A stretch of 64,000 nucleotides of DNA from Chloroflexota bacterium (GTDB lineage Bacteria > Chloroflexota > Anaerolineae > Anaerolineales > UBA4823). The stretch lies in assembly GCA_029782365.1 (NCBI GenBank), contig JAKOUW010000244.1, positions 184,965 to 248,964 of the forward strand. Direction: 5' to 3'. The position numbers and the translations under genes are program-made. The notes under the pieces are model-generated. The model saw only the letters and a list, made by a program, of their open reading frames with translations. It was not told the DNA's origin and did no database searches. Position 1 is the first letter of the stretch. Every line of letters begins with the position of its first letter. Below, one piece after another: positions 51,733 to 61,317 of this stretch.

Positions 51733-53801
51733 TTTTCTACTTGAACGAGGTTGTCATGAAAAGCTGCGCCATAGCCCATATCAGTTTCGCGGGCTGCTGA
51801 AAGCACATTGACACCTGATCCATGTTGATGCCAATAACCATTTGGACAAGAGACACAGCCGGATCGTAGGCCATCGTCAATAAAAACAGGCAAGATTATT
51901 TGTCCGCGATCATTATATACACGCGCCAGATCATCTGCCTGAAGTTTTCGATCGGCAGCATCAATAGAATTCATACTTAAACGGGCTCCTGGATCGACTT
52001 GTTTAATCAGATCCAGGTTGTGGAATTGACTGTGAATGCTATTCTTGTTATTTGGGGTCATCATCTGCAAGGGAAAACGAGATTTGTTCGGATTTTCTGA
52101 AACTGAGTTTTCAAGAGGAGGAGACCAAGCAGGCAACGGATCGACGTTCCATCGTCTGGCAGCTTCTTCGGAGAACAACTCGATTTTTCCTGATGGAGTT
52201 GAAAATTGAAGATCTTCGAATGCAATTGGTTGTGTTGTGGGAGCTAACACCGGTCCAGCCTCAAGTTTCTCTAACGTGATTGAACTACCATAGTGATCAT
52301 TCATTGAAGCCAGCATGGATGATAATAGCTTTTCGGTTTCACCAGGATGTGGAATGCCTGCATTAAGAATTTCGGCCTCAGTGTAACCAAGTTTCAAAGC
52401 GAGTCGCCAATAAATTTCGGTCTCAGGCAAAACATGCTCTGGTTGTTCAACGATTTTTTGTTTGACCTGAATATATGAATGCCAATAAGCTGTTATAACA
52501 TCGGTTTGTTCGAATAAAGTTTTAGCAGGTAAGATCAAGTCTGCTTCTAAAGCCGTATCTGTCATCACCTCTTCGACTACCACACGGTAATTGAGATGTC
52601 GTATAGCCTCAATTGTTTTATTGGTTTCAGGATTTTGTGCGACAGGGTTGCCGCGCTCGATCCATAAAAATTGTAATGGGGGATTCACTTGTGATAACAT
52701 GTCATATCCAAGTTTAGCCGTCGAAATCGAAATCCGTGCTACACCATCAGGCTTGTTGGGAGGATAACTGTCGAGAGGGTCTTTTACGGGGTCAAAAATG
52801 TGACTCTGCAAATTCGCGTAAATCCAGCCACTTCCAGGTTTTCCAATATTCCCAGTTATAGCACACAGGGCAATGAGTGCACGAATTGTTTGACCGCCAT
52901 TTGTGTAACGCTGCATTCCGTATCCAGCATTGATCGTTGCTGGTTTTATTGATCCAAGCGCTCCAGCGAGTAATTCGATTTGGTTGATGGGTATGCCACA
53001 CGTTTCAGCCACGAATTCAGGATTATATTTTTCGACTAAACGAACATAATCTGGGTACCCCAGGACATTTTGGTCGATGAACTCTTGGTCTATCCAATTG
53101 TGCTGAATAAGGATATATCCAATTCCTAGCGCCAAAGCGCCATCCGTACCGGGCTTGGGTTGAATATGCAAATCGGCTTTCAGAGCAGTCTCAGTGCGCC
53201 GCGGATCGATCACTACCAATTGTGCGCCATTACTTTGGGCCTCACCAATAAAACGCATTTGTTGCACATTGGTTTCTGCGGGATTTTTTCCCCACATTAT
53301 GAGTAATCGAGATTGTGCAATATCCCAGGGCAGATTGTGTTTATTATCTCCTAACGTTAAACGGGATGCTTCTAGGCCTGCTGGCCAACATAGATCACCG
53401 TAAATGCCAGTGTAGCCACCAAAAAGCCTCCAGAAACGAGCGCCAATTCGATTCAACCAACCTTTGGTGCCGCTTGCTGCGTAATAAAACACAGTCTGGG
53501 GGCCGTACACGTCGCGAAGAAAAATTAACTTCCTTGCAATTAAATCAATTGCCTCCTCCCAGGATATTTTTTCAAATGCTGGTTGAGAAGAGTATGAAGA
53601 AATTCTTTTCATTGGCTCGGTAATTCGTTTTGAAGATGCCTGGCGTTCTACATAACTTAATCCTTTCAAACAAACGCCTGCCTGGGTAGCCTCATTATCG
53701 GGGTGTGCGTCAATCCGCACGATACGATTATTTTCAACGGTGACAAGCATCGAACAGGTACTATAGCAATTGCGAGGGCATGAGGTAGTAAATATCGACA
53801 T
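51711..53801 (-). CDS. DMSO-reductase-family molybdopterin oxidoreductase catalytic subunit
   Basis: 696 residues. C8, C12, C16 and C44 (CPRNCYSTC, GVCLKG) for a [4Fe-4S] cluster; then the molybdopterin domains with IMWGKNPAETNVQQMRFIG, VVIDPRRTETALKADLHIQPKPGTDGALALG and the C-terminal MTPNNKNSIHSQFHN. The likely metal ligand is C138 in YGDLCWPAG, where DmsA has a serine (inference by alignment by eye). No Tat signal, so it may be cytoplasmic or depend on its partner for export. Electron acceptor unknown. Confidence 0.85.
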   Translation of the reverse strand: MSIFTTSCPRNCYSTCSMLVTVENNRIVRIDAHPDNEATQAGVCLKGLSYVERQASSKRITEPMKRISSYSSQPAFEKISWEEAIDLIARKLIFLRDVYGPQTVFYYAASGTKGWLNRIGARFWRLFGGYTGIYGDLCWPAGLEASRLTLGDNKHNLPWDIAQSRLLIMWGKNPAETNVQQMRFIGEAQSNGAQLVVIDPRRTETALKADLHIQPKPGTDGALALGIGYILIQHNWIDQEFIDQNVLGYPDYVRLVEKYNPEFVAETCGIPINQIELLAGALGSIKPATINAGYGMQRYTNGGQTIRALIALCAITGNIGKPGSGWIYANLQSHIFDPVKDPLDSYPPNKPDGVARISISTAKLGYDMLSQVNPPLQFLWIERGNPVAQNPETNKTIEAIRHLNYRVVVEEVMTDTALEADLILPAKTLFEQTDVITAYWHSYIQVKQKIVEQPEHVLPETEIYWRLALKLGYTEAEILNAGIPHPGETEKLLSSMLASMNDHYGSSITLEKLEAGPVLAPTTQPIAFEDLQFSTPSGKIELFSEEAARRWNVDPLPAWSPPLENSVSENPNKSRFPLQMMTPNNKNSIHSQFHNLDLIKQVDPGARLSMNSIDAADRKLQADDLARVYNDRGQIILPVFIDDGLRSGCVSCPNGYWHQHGSGVNVLSAARETDMGYGAAFHDNLVQVEKWRESRK

Positions 53802-53804
53802 TTG

Positions 53805-54335
53805 TTATGGCCCTTTAAAAGTATCGGGCATGTGAACTGCGATCACATCGCCTTTGACCAGCACCTGGGTAAAATGATCAATTTGAGAAAACAAAACGAT
53901 CGAAGTCCGAACTTTGTAAATTTTATTTTCTTTTTGTTTTAATTCAATTACTTTACCAAATAAGCGGATTTCAATTGGCTGGTTGTTGGAATCATGAAGG
54001 GGGGTAGGAAGTAAATAATCAACATGTAAGCTGGCTGTCACAAAACGATGGGCTGGCAGGCTGTCCCAAGGGCGATTTTGGGCCTGATAAGCAGCCATCG
54101 CTGCGGTGCCCGTTCCATGGCAATCGATCAAGGACGCAATCAAGCCCCCGTAAACAAATCCAGGAACAGCAATGTGGTTAACCGTAGGAGTGAAACAAGT
54201 TATCGAAGTGGTTTTTTGCAAATCGGACCAGCGGGTTTTAATATGTAAGCCCTGTGGGTTTAGGCGACCACATCCATAACAATAACTAATTTCATCGGGA
54301 TAAAAATCTTGGATAGCGAAATCAATATCGTCCAT
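53805..54335 (-). CDS. Hot-dog fold thioesterase family protein (PaaI-like)
   Basis: 176 residues. CYGCGRLNPQGLHIK is the start of PaaI-type proteins, followed by PGFVYGGLIASLIDCHGTGTAA, the hot-dog helix that carries the catalytic region, and ASLHVDYLLPTPL. It would hydrolyse an acyl-CoA. Its start overlaps the cyclase stop by 14 bases and its stop lies 3 bases before the molybdoenzyme, so it belongs to this operon. Its use in the operon is unclear. Confidence 0.82.
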   Translation of the reverse strand: MDDIDFAIQDFYPDEISYCYGCGRLNPQGLHIKTRWSDLQKTTSITCFTPTVNHIAVPGFVYGGLIASLIDCHGTGTAAMAAYQAQNRPWDSLPAHRFVTASLHVDYLLPTPLHDSNNQPIEIRLFGKVIELKQKENKIYKVRTSIVLFSQIDHFTQVLVKGDVIAVHMPDTFKGP

Positions 54336-57300
54336 TTGCTAAAAAGGGTTGGATTTTGAGTGCTTCGGCATCCATCCCAAGGCGAAGAAAAATCTCGTGA
54401 GCTTTCTCCATCAAGTTTTGGAATTGATCAATGTTACCACATGCTTGTTCGTATAAGGCCCAATCACGCATCGTACGAGCTGCCTCTGCCTCCATGCCAG
54501 TGGATGCAAAAACATTCAAACTTTCCCGATACAGATTTGGAGGCGTAGATAGACTTAATTGAATTGGATCAGATTCGGATGTGAAATTCCCGAAGTCTTG
54601 AAAGGCGATCCCTGAATTTTGAATAAATGATGCACAATTAGCCAACCTGCGCCAAGCAATACCAATGTATTCAGGTTGGTTTGAGTTCAATCCCAAAAAT
54701 ATCGCCTTTTTTGCCGCTTCTACAGCCAATTTGATTTTTTGTTGCCCAAGGCATGCTTCTGACAAGCAGCAATAAGTCTCAGACAGCCATGCCGCTTTTC
54801 CGGCTAAAGAGATTGCCTGACGAAGGTCAGCTTCGGCCTTTTCATATTCCTTCAATCCAACTCGTGCACCACCTAAATTGCTTATAAGTAGGATTTCAAG
54901 CGTTCGCAGGCCAATCGTCCGGGCGGTTGTCAATGCTTCCTGGTAGCGTAATTCAGCACCTTCATAATTGCCACGAAAATATTCATTTGCCCCCAAGTTG
55001 TTCAACATAATCACTACCATTTCACGATCACCAATATCTCGATAAACTGAAATAGCTTCTTCATCGTAGTTTAAAGCTTTGGAAAAATTCCCCAACATTC
55101 CATATGCGGCGCCTAATAATTTTAGGCCGGAGGCGCGGGAGTGTCGGAATATTGGAATCGCTTCATTCTCCTGGCAAACACGCAACACTTGCTCACCGAA
55201 AATAATCGCATTCTGTGCATCCCCCTGGCGGTAAAGCGCCCAGCCTTTTGCATAAAGCGCTCCAGCAAATTCTATCTGCGCGTTAGTTTTCAATTCTTTT
55301 GTCTTTGCAGTATGAAAGGCTTTCTCGGCGGCCAATTCCGCGTTTTCGGCGCATTCTAATGAGGCTTTAAAATTTCCCAGTCTTTCTTGAGCGCGGGCGC
55401 AACCTCTCCAGCCAATGCTAGATGCCACCAAATCTTGGGTTTCTTCGGAAACCTGGAGCATATTTTGGTACGCCTGAAATGCCTCAATGAAACGAGCCTG
55501 TACATCCAACGATTTAGCTAATCCACCATACCATTCAATTAACAAGAGCGGCTCCACTTCTAAGCCTGTTGTTAATTCAAGCGCTTTTTGGAAATATGCT
55601 AAAGCTGATTGGGGAGCATACGCTTCCTCAGCATGTTTTCCTGCTATGCCATACCACCGCGCCGCAACCAATTTATCCTCTGCTCGCTCGAAATGCTCTG
55701 CCAGGATACCAGCATACCCGGCGGAACGGTCACCACTCATTTGAATAATCCAGTTGGCAATTCGGGCGTGGTAAATTCGGCGATTGCGTTTCAAAACTGT
55801 TTCGTAGATTACTTCTCTGAACAAGCCATGTTTGAAAGTATATTCATGGGAAGGTTCGAAAGCTGATTTTTCATGTGCGTAGATTAATTCTTTTCCACTT
55901 AAAATACCCAATGACTTATTCAACTCTAAAAGATAACTTTGTTCTGATTCTTCTTGCCTCTCATTCCCTTTCAATGCCAGAATGGCTGAATCCCAAAAGA
56001 TTCGCCCAATCACCGAGGCGCGCTGGAGGATGTCAACTTCAGGCTTTGGCAAACTATCCAAGCGGGCTTGAAGGACGCCCGTTAGTGTTGACGGAATCCG
56101 GGCACTGGCAAGTTTTACCGGCTCAACCTGCCACGAAACATCATCCGGAATAATTACTTTCTGGTCAATTAACATTTTCACCAGTTCCTCAATGTAAAAA
56201 GGATTCCCTTCGCCTACGCTTACCACCATTTCACGTAATGCAACTGGAATTTCTGGTATTTTCTGTAATATTTCTTGAACGAGGGTTCTGCTGTCAGGAT
56301 CGCTTAGAGGTTGCAAGGTGATTTTTTCATCATATATCCATTGATTGTGTTCCTCGAAGAAAATTGGGCGTGTGAGCATCACCGTTAAAAGGGGCATTTG
56401 ATCCGATTTCAAATCCCTATGCATTTGCCAAATAAACTTCATTGCTTCTAAAGACCCCTCATCAGCCCATTGAAGATCATCCAAGAAAAGTACGATTGGT
56501 TGTTTTGAATTCGAGAAGAATTGATATAAATAGTGAAACGCGCGATTGCGAATTTGACGTGGATCATCCAAGATACCTCGAATAAACTCACTTGTTGAAA
56601 AGTCAAAGCCGATCAATTGACCAATAAAATTGGCTTGCATTACACTATCTGGGTCGTTATGTTTCCATTCCGTAAAACCGTTCACCAATTTCTTGCGTGC
56701 TACCACTAGCGAATCACTATCTGCAATCTGAAAACGAAAGGAGAATACATCTCTCAACAAAGAAAATGGAAGATTGCGGGTACTCTCAGATCCGCGACCA
56801 TGAAAAATGATGATTCTTTCAGGTAAGAGATCCAGCCATTCTTGAAACTCATACATTAACCGACTTTTTCCGACACCTGCCTCGCCTTGTAACATGACTA
56901 GAGCCGGATTGTTCCCTTTTTTTACGGTATTGTAAAGTTCTTTCAATTTCTCGAATTCTTCGAGCCTACCAATCAAGTGGGTTTCAATGCCCTCAACTCC
57001 ACGCGAATAGGAACGGAATGTGCGCGGCTTTGGTCTAATTACCAGATACGTTTGCAATGGTTCGGTTTTGCCTTTTACTGTTAAAGGTGATTGGGGGGTG
57101 ACATCAAACACACCCCGAACAGAACGATATGTTTCGTGAGAGATCAGAATTCCACCGATTGGGGCAGCTTCTTCTAGGCGGGCAGTTAGATTGACCGAAT
57201 CTCCCAAAGCAGTAAATTCGTGCGTTGTGCCAACTTCGCCCAAAATTACCTGGCCCGTGTTTATGCCTATCCTCATTTGAAATGCATTAACAGGCAAATG

Positions 57301-57741
57301 CGCAAAATCGATATTTTTCCGTATCTTCATCCCCTCTTCTCGAAGAATTTCTTGCATCGTCAGTGCTGCACGAATTGCACGTTCTGGATCTATTTCGTGA
57401 GCGGCATCTACCCCCCAAAGAGCCATTACTGCATCACCGATGTGTTTATCAATAACCCCTCCAAACGATATAATTGCTGCATCAAGTCGAGACCAAAGAG
57501 TGTTTAGATAATTATGTATGATTTCAGCATCGATTTTTTCTGACAGAGATGTGAATCCGGATACATCTGCGAAAACAATGGTTACAAGTTTGCGTCGTTC
57601 TGCGACTGGTTGTTGAAGCTTTAACAAAGCCAATCTTTCGCTGATCGGTGCAAGCATGGTTTCTACCACATCATCGCCGATCAAGGATCGTTGCGCATTG
57701 ATGGCGACAATTGCTTTTTCTAATTTTTCGATTTCATCCAT
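54322..57741 (-). CDS. Class III nucleotide cyclase fused to AAA-type ATPase and TPR repeats
   Basis: 1139 residues. Residues ~50-235 are a class III cyclase domain: metal Asps D59 (FADVSGFTSL) and D103 (KHIGDAVMALWG), K99, LGDSVNLTARLE with N184 and R188. This set fits an active adenylate cyclase. A STAND-like ATPase domain follows with Walker A GEAGVGKS (286-293) and VLFLDDLQWADE, then ~500 residues of TPR repeats. Such proteins couple a signal to cAMP production. First gene of the operon with the thioesterase and the molybdoenzyme. Confidence 0.88.
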   Translation of the reverse strand: MDEIEKLEKAIVAINAQRSLIGDDVVETMLAPISERLALLKLQQPVAERRKLVTIVFADVSGFTSLSEKIDAEIIHNYLNTLWSRLDAAIISFGGVIDKHIGDAVMALWGVDAAHEIDPERAIRAALTMQEILREEGMKIRKNIDFAHLPVNAFQMRIGINTGQVILGEVGTTHEFTALGDSVNLTARLEEAAPIGGILISHETYRSVRGVFDVTPQSPLTVKGKTEPLQTYLVIRPKPRTFRSYSRGVEGIETHLIGRLEEFEKLKELYNTVKKGNNPALVMLQGEAGVGKSRLMYEFQEWLDLLPERIIIFHGRGSESTRNLPFSLLRDVFSFRFQIADSDSLVVARKKLVNGFTEWKHNDPDSVMQANFIGQLIGFDFSTSEFIRGILDDPRQIRNRAFHYLYQFFSNSKQPIVLFLDDLQWADEGSLEAMKFIWQMHRDLKSDQMPLLTVMLTRPIFFEEHNQWIYDEKITLQPLSDPDSRTLVQEILQKIPEIPVALREMVVSVGEGNPFYIEELVKMLIDQKVIIPDDVSWQVEPVKLASARIPSTLTGVLQARLDSLPKPEVDILQRASVIGRIFWDSAILALKGNERQEESEQSYLLELNKSLGILSGKELIYAHEKSAFEPSHEYTFKHGLFREVIYETVLKRNRRIYHARIANWIIQMSGDRSAGYAGILAEHFERAEDKLVAARWYGIAGKHAEEAYAPQSALAYFQKALELTTGLEVEPLLLIEWYGGLAKSLDVQARFIEAFQAYQNMLQVSEETQDLVASSIGWRGCARAQERLGNFKASLECAENAELAAEKAFHTAKTKELKTNAQIEFAGALYAKGWALYRQGDAQNAIIFGEQVLRVCQENEAIPIFRHSRASGLKLLGAAYGMLGNFSKALNYDEEAISVYRDIGDREMVVIMLNNLGANEYFRGNYEGAELRYQEALTTARTIGLRTLEILLISNLGGARVGLKEYEKAEADLRQAISLAGKAAWLSETYCCLSEACLGQQKIKLAVEAAKKAIFLGLNSNQPEYIGIAWRRLANCASFIQNSGIAFQDFGNFTSESDPIQLSLSTPPNLYRESLNVFASTGMEAEAARTMRDWALYEQACGNIDQFQNLMEKAHEIFLRLGMDAEALKIQPFLANGRY

Positions 57742-57873
57742 TCCGATGGTCTCCTCACAGGAGTTTCAAGAAAGCAAACAAGAATGTTACTCAATATTAT
57801 GTCATGCAGTTGGTAGGAGCGTCAAGTTCTTGATAAATGTGACGAGGATTGTAATAATGAAAGGGAAAATAGT

Positions 57874-58614
57874 ATGAATAATTTGCCTCTGATGTACACG
57901 GATTATGCGAACCTTTGGCATCTCATTTCATCTCCTGGCGAATATCAAACCGAGGCTGAATTTTATACGAAAATTTTTCTTGAAAAATGCCGATTTACAC
58001 CAAAAAATATCCTGGAATTAGGATCCGGAGGCGGAAATAACGCCTCGTATTTAAAGAAATCTTTTCAAATGACTCTGGTCGATATTTCTCTCCAAATGCT
58101 CGAGGTAAGTCGAAAATTGAATCCTGCGTTAGAGCATATTGAGGGGGATATGCGGAGGGTCAGGCTTGGAAGAACTTTTGATGGGGTATTCATCCATGAT
58201 GCAATTATGTATATGACGACAGAGGAGGATTTATACAGCGCGTTACAAACGGCTGCAATCCATTGTAAACCGAACGGAATCCTGGTAGTCGCTCCGGATG
58301 AGGTAAAAGAAATTTACCAGCCATACACTGATTGTGGTGGTAATGATGATCATTTGGATAATTATGATGGTTTAAGCATTCGGTACTTAGAATGGTCTTA
58401 CGATCCTGACCCGAATGATAATACCTATACAGTCGATTTTGCTTATATGATAAAAGACCAGAAAAATACAATTCACCTGGTTAAAGACAGGCATATACTG
58501 GGAATCTTTCACCGCAACATCTGGATAACTTTATTAAATTCTGCTGGATTTGACCCGAAAATAATACAGGATCCATTCGAACGAGAATTATTCATTGGAA
58601 TTCGAAGAAAGTGA
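57874..58614 (+). CDS. Class I SAM-dependent methyltransferase
   Basis: 246 residues. Motif I ILELGSGGGNNASYLKK at ~49, acidic TLVDISLQMLEVSRKL, GDMRRVRLGRTFDGVFIHDAI and a C-terminal WITLLNSAGFDPKII. It has a possible promoter just upstream (TTGATA 57830-57835, 16 bases, TAATAA 57852-57857) and a weak GGGAAA site. It stands alone between divergent and convergent neighbours; substrate unknown. Confidence 0.8.
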   Translation: MNNLPLMYTDYANLWHLISSPGEYQTEAEFYTKIFLEKCRFTPKNILELGSGGGNNASYLKKSFQMTLVDISLQMLEVSRKLNPALEHIEGDMRRVRLGRTFDGVFIHDAIMYMTTEEDLYSALQTAAIHCKPNGILVVAPDEVKEIYQPYTDCGGNDDHLDNYDGLSIRYLEWSYDPDPNDNTYTVDFAYMIKDQKNTIHLVKDRHILGIFHRNIWITLLNSAGFDPKIIQDPFERELFIGIRRK

Positions 58615-58633
58615 AAGTCGATGATTTTTTTTA

Positions 58634-59572
58634 TTACCCGGTCAACTGCACAGCCATTCTTACACAGCCGATTACGGGCATATCGACAGTTGTGATTGGA
58701 TTTAATTCTAATCCCAAGTGTAGGGCATTTTTCTTGAAAGAGTCGAAGATAGATTGATTTCTTATTAATAAAGAGCCAGCTACAGCACAAGGTATGTTTT
58801 GCCCAGGTTCAAATATTGTTGCCGCAGCACGAGCCATCCGAGCAAGTTCATATCCAGCAGCGGAGAGTATTTCTACAGCAGTTTGATCTAACCGGTCGGC
58901 CGCTTTTATAACAAGAGGTGATAAGCCGGCGATTTTTGCTCTTCCTTTAGTGGTGTTATACACAGAGCTAATCAAGTCTGCAGGCTTGGTTAATTTCCAA
59001 TATTTAAGAATCATGGGGAGCAGCATTGTTGGAGCTGAACGCCCATCTGCACATTGAGCGGCTGAACGAAGAGCTGCCAGGCCGATCGAGTAGGCAGATC
59101 CCTCATCTCCAAAAAGATAGCCCCATCCTCCTGAGCGTGTGAAATTTCCATTATTTGTCAGTCCATACGCAATGGAGCCCGTGCCGCTAATTATGGCAAC
59201 TCCCCAACCCGCAGGCGTGCCGGCTGCAATAACAGGAAGGGCATCGTTAGTGAGCCGAACAGGCAAACCTGGAAGGCGCGTTTGAATCCAGGATTCAAAG
59301 ATTTCTCGATCTTCTGGCCGGTCAACACCTGCGATTCCCAGACAAGCGGATGCCAGGTTCTGGACAGAAATAGAATTATTCGCCGCTAGAAATACCTTAG
59401 CAAGAGCATCATCTAAGGATGCGAAGGATGCTTTTATACCAACACGATGGTAATTTGATGGACCAGACACAGCCTTACTAACAAAACTTTCATATTGATC
59501 AGTTATCACAGCCTGGGTTTTTGATCCGCCACCATCAATTCCCAAGAAATAAGTGGTTTCTGTATTTTCCAT
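58634..59572 (-). CDS. BadF/BadG-type ATPase family kinase, N-acetylglucosamine kinase-like
   Basis: 312 residues with the ASKHA fold: phosphate loop FLGIDGGGSKTQAVITD at ~9-25, then ISGTGSIAYGL, SGGWGYLFGDEGSAYSIG and VAGSLLIRNQ. The GGWG...GDEGS pattern is typical of N-acetylglucosamine and glucosamine kinases. It would phosphorylate an amino sugar recovered from peptidoglycan or glycans. Monocistronic by context. Confidence 0.85.
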   Translation of the reverse strand: MENTETTYFLGIDGGGSKTQAVITDQYESFVSKAVSGPSNYHRVGIKASFASLDDALAKVFLAANNSISVQNLASACLGIAGVDRPEDREIFESWIQTRLPGLPVRLTNDALPVIAAGTPAGWGVAIISGTGSIAYGLTNNGNFTRSGGWGYLFGDEGSAYSIGLAALRSAAQCADGRSAPTMLLPMILKYWKLTKPADLISSVYNTTKGRAKIAGLSPLVIKAADRLDQTAVEILSAAGYELARMARAAATIFEPGQNIPCAVAGSLLIRNQSIFDSFKKNALHLGLELNPITTVDMPVIGCVRMAVQLTG

Positions 59573-59689
59573 GGTACATTCTGTAATATTTTACTGGATA
59601 AAAATTCTTTTTATAAGCAAAGATTATTTTGGGAACTATCTTCCAATGTTAAACGTTTTATGATTACAATATAAATCAGGAGTAATTTG

Positions 59690-60235
59690 ATGAAAATAAA
59701 ATGGTTTTTGCCCGTAATTTTACTTCTATTGACAGCGATTTATGGATGCTCGGTAAATGCAAACCCTCCGCTCATCACTCAATCCCCTACTCAGATGCCG
59801 ACTGATGAAACATCAATTTCTGTCGATTCACCGACCGTAGTCGCTGGAAACGGATCTTCAGGGAACCTGGGAACTCCATTGTCGTTGCCAACTACTGAAA
59901 CACCAGCTTCTGAATCAAAACCAACAATTTTAGGGCCATCTGGAAAGACAGAAGTTACCTTAGAAGATTCTGGCAAAGTATTTTCTTTATCCGTTGGTGA
60001 GAGTTTCTTACTGAAGCTGGGAGAAGGTTATGATTGGCAAGTGGAGAGCAGCGATCAAACAATTTTGGATCGTGTAAAAAATATCGCTGTAGTGCGAGGC
60101 GCCCAAGGTGTATATCAGGGTGTCAAACCTGGCAAAGTTATTCTGACCGCTTCTGGTGATCCAGTATGCCGCAGTTCTCAACCACCTTGTGCAATGCCTT
60201 CCATTCTGTTTTCGATGACAATTTTTGTGAAGTAA
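59690..60235 (+). CDS. Lipoprotein with chagasin-like (I42) C-terminal domain
   Basis: 181 residues from ATG 59690 with AGGAG upstream. Lipobox IYGC then a Thr/Ser/Pro-rich linker to ~75. The C-terminal ~95 residues (KVFSLSVGESFLLKLGEGYDWQVESSDQTIL, GVYQGVKPGKVILTASG) resemble the chagasin family of cysteine protease inhibitors, whose loops carry GxYxW-like contacts. The GYDWQV motif supports this. Ends at the terminator shared with tRNA-His. Confidence 0.75.
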   Translation: MKIKWFLPVILLLLTAIYGCSVNANPPLITQSPTQMPTDETSISVDSPTVVAGNGSSGNLGTPLSLPTTETPASESKPTILGPSGKTEVTLEDSGKVFSLSVGESFLLKLGEGYDWQVESSDQTILDRVKNIAVVRGAQGVYQGVKPGKVILTASGDPVCRSSQPPCAMPSILFSMTIFVK

Positions 60236-60241
60236 AAAAAC

Positions 60242-60272
60242 AAAAAAGGCTGTCAAAAAGATAGCCTTTTTT
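60242..60272. terminator. Bidirectional terminator between the chagasin-like gene and tRNA-His
   Basis: AAAAAAGGCTGTC (60242-60254) pairs with GATAGCCTTTTTT (60260-60272) around AAAAA, with one G-T pair. It gives T-runs on both strands and lies 4 bases beyond the tRNA 3' end. Confidence 0.85.
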
Positions 60273-60276
60273 GTTG

Positions 60277-60349
60277 GGTGCCTGATGGGTTTCGAACCCA
60301 CAACCCCTTGATCCACAGTCAAGTGCTCTGCCATTGAGCTACAGGCACC
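60277..60349 (-). tRNA. tRNA-His (GTG)
   Basis: Cloverleaf readable by eye on the minus strand. The acceptor stem GTGCCTG (from 60348) pairs with CAGGCAC, with the additional G-1 (60349) facing C73, the identity element of tRNA-His. T8-A9 and GCTC of the D arm follow; anticodon arm CTTGA-CTGTGGA-TCAAG gives anticodon GTG; T arm has GTGGG-TTCGAAA-CCCAT-like pairing. The 3' CCA is not fully encoded. A promoter and terminator flank it closely. Confidence 0.95.
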
Positions 60350-60361
60350 ATAGCGGGCTGT

Positions 60362-60390
60362 ATTCTATCATACAGGCGGGAGTTGTGCAA
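60362..60390 (-). promoter_or_regulatory. Promoter of tRNA-His
   Basis: On the minus strand: TTGCAC (60385-60390), a 17-base spacer, TAGAAT (60362-60367), 12 bases before the mature 5' end. Confidence 0.7.
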
Positions 60391-60434
60391 GAAATCATGG
60401 CTCTTTGAAATTCTTGATGCGTTTGATACAGGCA

Positions 60435-61049
60435 TTATAAATGGTTTTGCCGATAATTCAAAATTTCATTGGATTTGTCAAGAAATATATCAACAATTTG
60501 TGGATCAAATAGTTTGCCTGAGGCTTCCCTCAGGAGTTGAAAAGCTTTATCTACACTTACTTGCGATTTGTAACTACGGTGGGTTGTCAATGCGTCGAAA
60601 ACATCTGCGACTGCAACTATCCTTCCTGCTAATGGTATATCCGATCCTTTAAGACCATCAGGATAGCCTGTCCCGTCCCACCTTTCATGGTGAGACAGAG
60701 CGATTAACTGCGCCATTTGAACAAGAGGCGATGGTGAGCCGTTCAAAATATCGGCAGCAATTGAAACATGAAGCTTGATCGCTTCAAATTCAGTAGATGT
60801 AAATTTATCCGATTTTATCGATAACTCAGGGGGTAAGCCAACTTTGCCAATGTCATGTAACATCGATGCAACAGCAATACCTTCGGCATTTTGAGCAGTC
60901 AACTCAATATTTTTAGCAATAATAAAAGATATACCACGGATTCTTTCAATATGATTTCGAACATCTCGATAATTATATTCAGCCATAATGGCCATGCGGC
61001 GAAACAAATCGACAGTCTCGCGATCAACAGACTCTAGATTCTTAAACAT
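60435..61049 (-). CDS. HD-GYP domain protein, putative cyclic-di-GMP phosphodiesterase
   Basis: 204 residues. HD-GYP marks: RIRGISFIIAKN, the metal HD in MLHDIGKVGLP, HHERWDGTGYPDGLKG, and VADVFDALTTHRSYK. All catalytic residues look intact. It has no sensory domain, unlike most family members; the N-terminus begins ~30 residues before the HD domain. The start at ATG 61049 has AAGG upstream. Beside the Tad pilus operon but divergent, so c-di-GMP control of attachment is possible but only inferred. Confidence 0.85.
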   Translation of the reverse strand: MFKNLESVDRETVDLFRRMAIMAEYNYRDVRNHIERIRGISFIIAKNIELTAQNAEGIAVASMLHDIGKVGLPPELSIKSDKFTSTEFEAIKLHVSIAADILNGSPSPLVQMAQLIALSHHERWDGTGYPDGLKGSDIPLAGRIVAVADVFDALTTHRSYKSQVSVDKAFQLLREASGKLFDPQIVDIFLDKSNEILNYRQNHL

Positions 61050-61174
61050 ATATCCTTACCCTTGAAATAGACTTAAGGTATCTGAGTATATTGTACACCA
61101 CGAAAAGTAAAAAAGAACACAATTTCCGAAAGATTAATAAGATATAGATTTGATAGATTTAGTTGTATGGACTA

Positions 61175-61203
61175 TTGCTCACCCTGACCTCATATGCTAC
61201 AAT
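61175..61203 (+). promoter_or_regulatory. Promoter of the Tad/Flp pilus operon
   Basis: TTGCTC (61175-61180), a 17-base spacer and TACAAT (61198-61203) with an extended TGC. It lies in the 333-base gene-free stretch between the HD-GYP gene and cpaB, giving a leader of ~170 bases. The remainder of the stretch is AT-rich; apart from this and the leader hairpin I see nothing in it. Confidence 0.6.
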
Positions 61204-61291
61204 GATCTGTGAAAGATTGGTAAGTATTAATTTCTTAAGGAAAAATCGTTGGGGTAAAATAATTTCATACGAAAAATGCTGTCTATTAATT

Positions 61292-61317
61292 CCCAGTAAT
61301 ATTATTATTGGGTTTTT
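61292..61317 (+). terminator. Terminator-like hairpin in the cpaB leader
   Basis: CCCAGTAAT (61292-61300) pairs with ATTATTGGG (61304-61312) with one G-T pair, a 3-base loop and TTTTT (61313-61317), ~65 bases before the cpaB start. It looks like an attenuator; the trigger is unknown. Confidence 0.5.
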
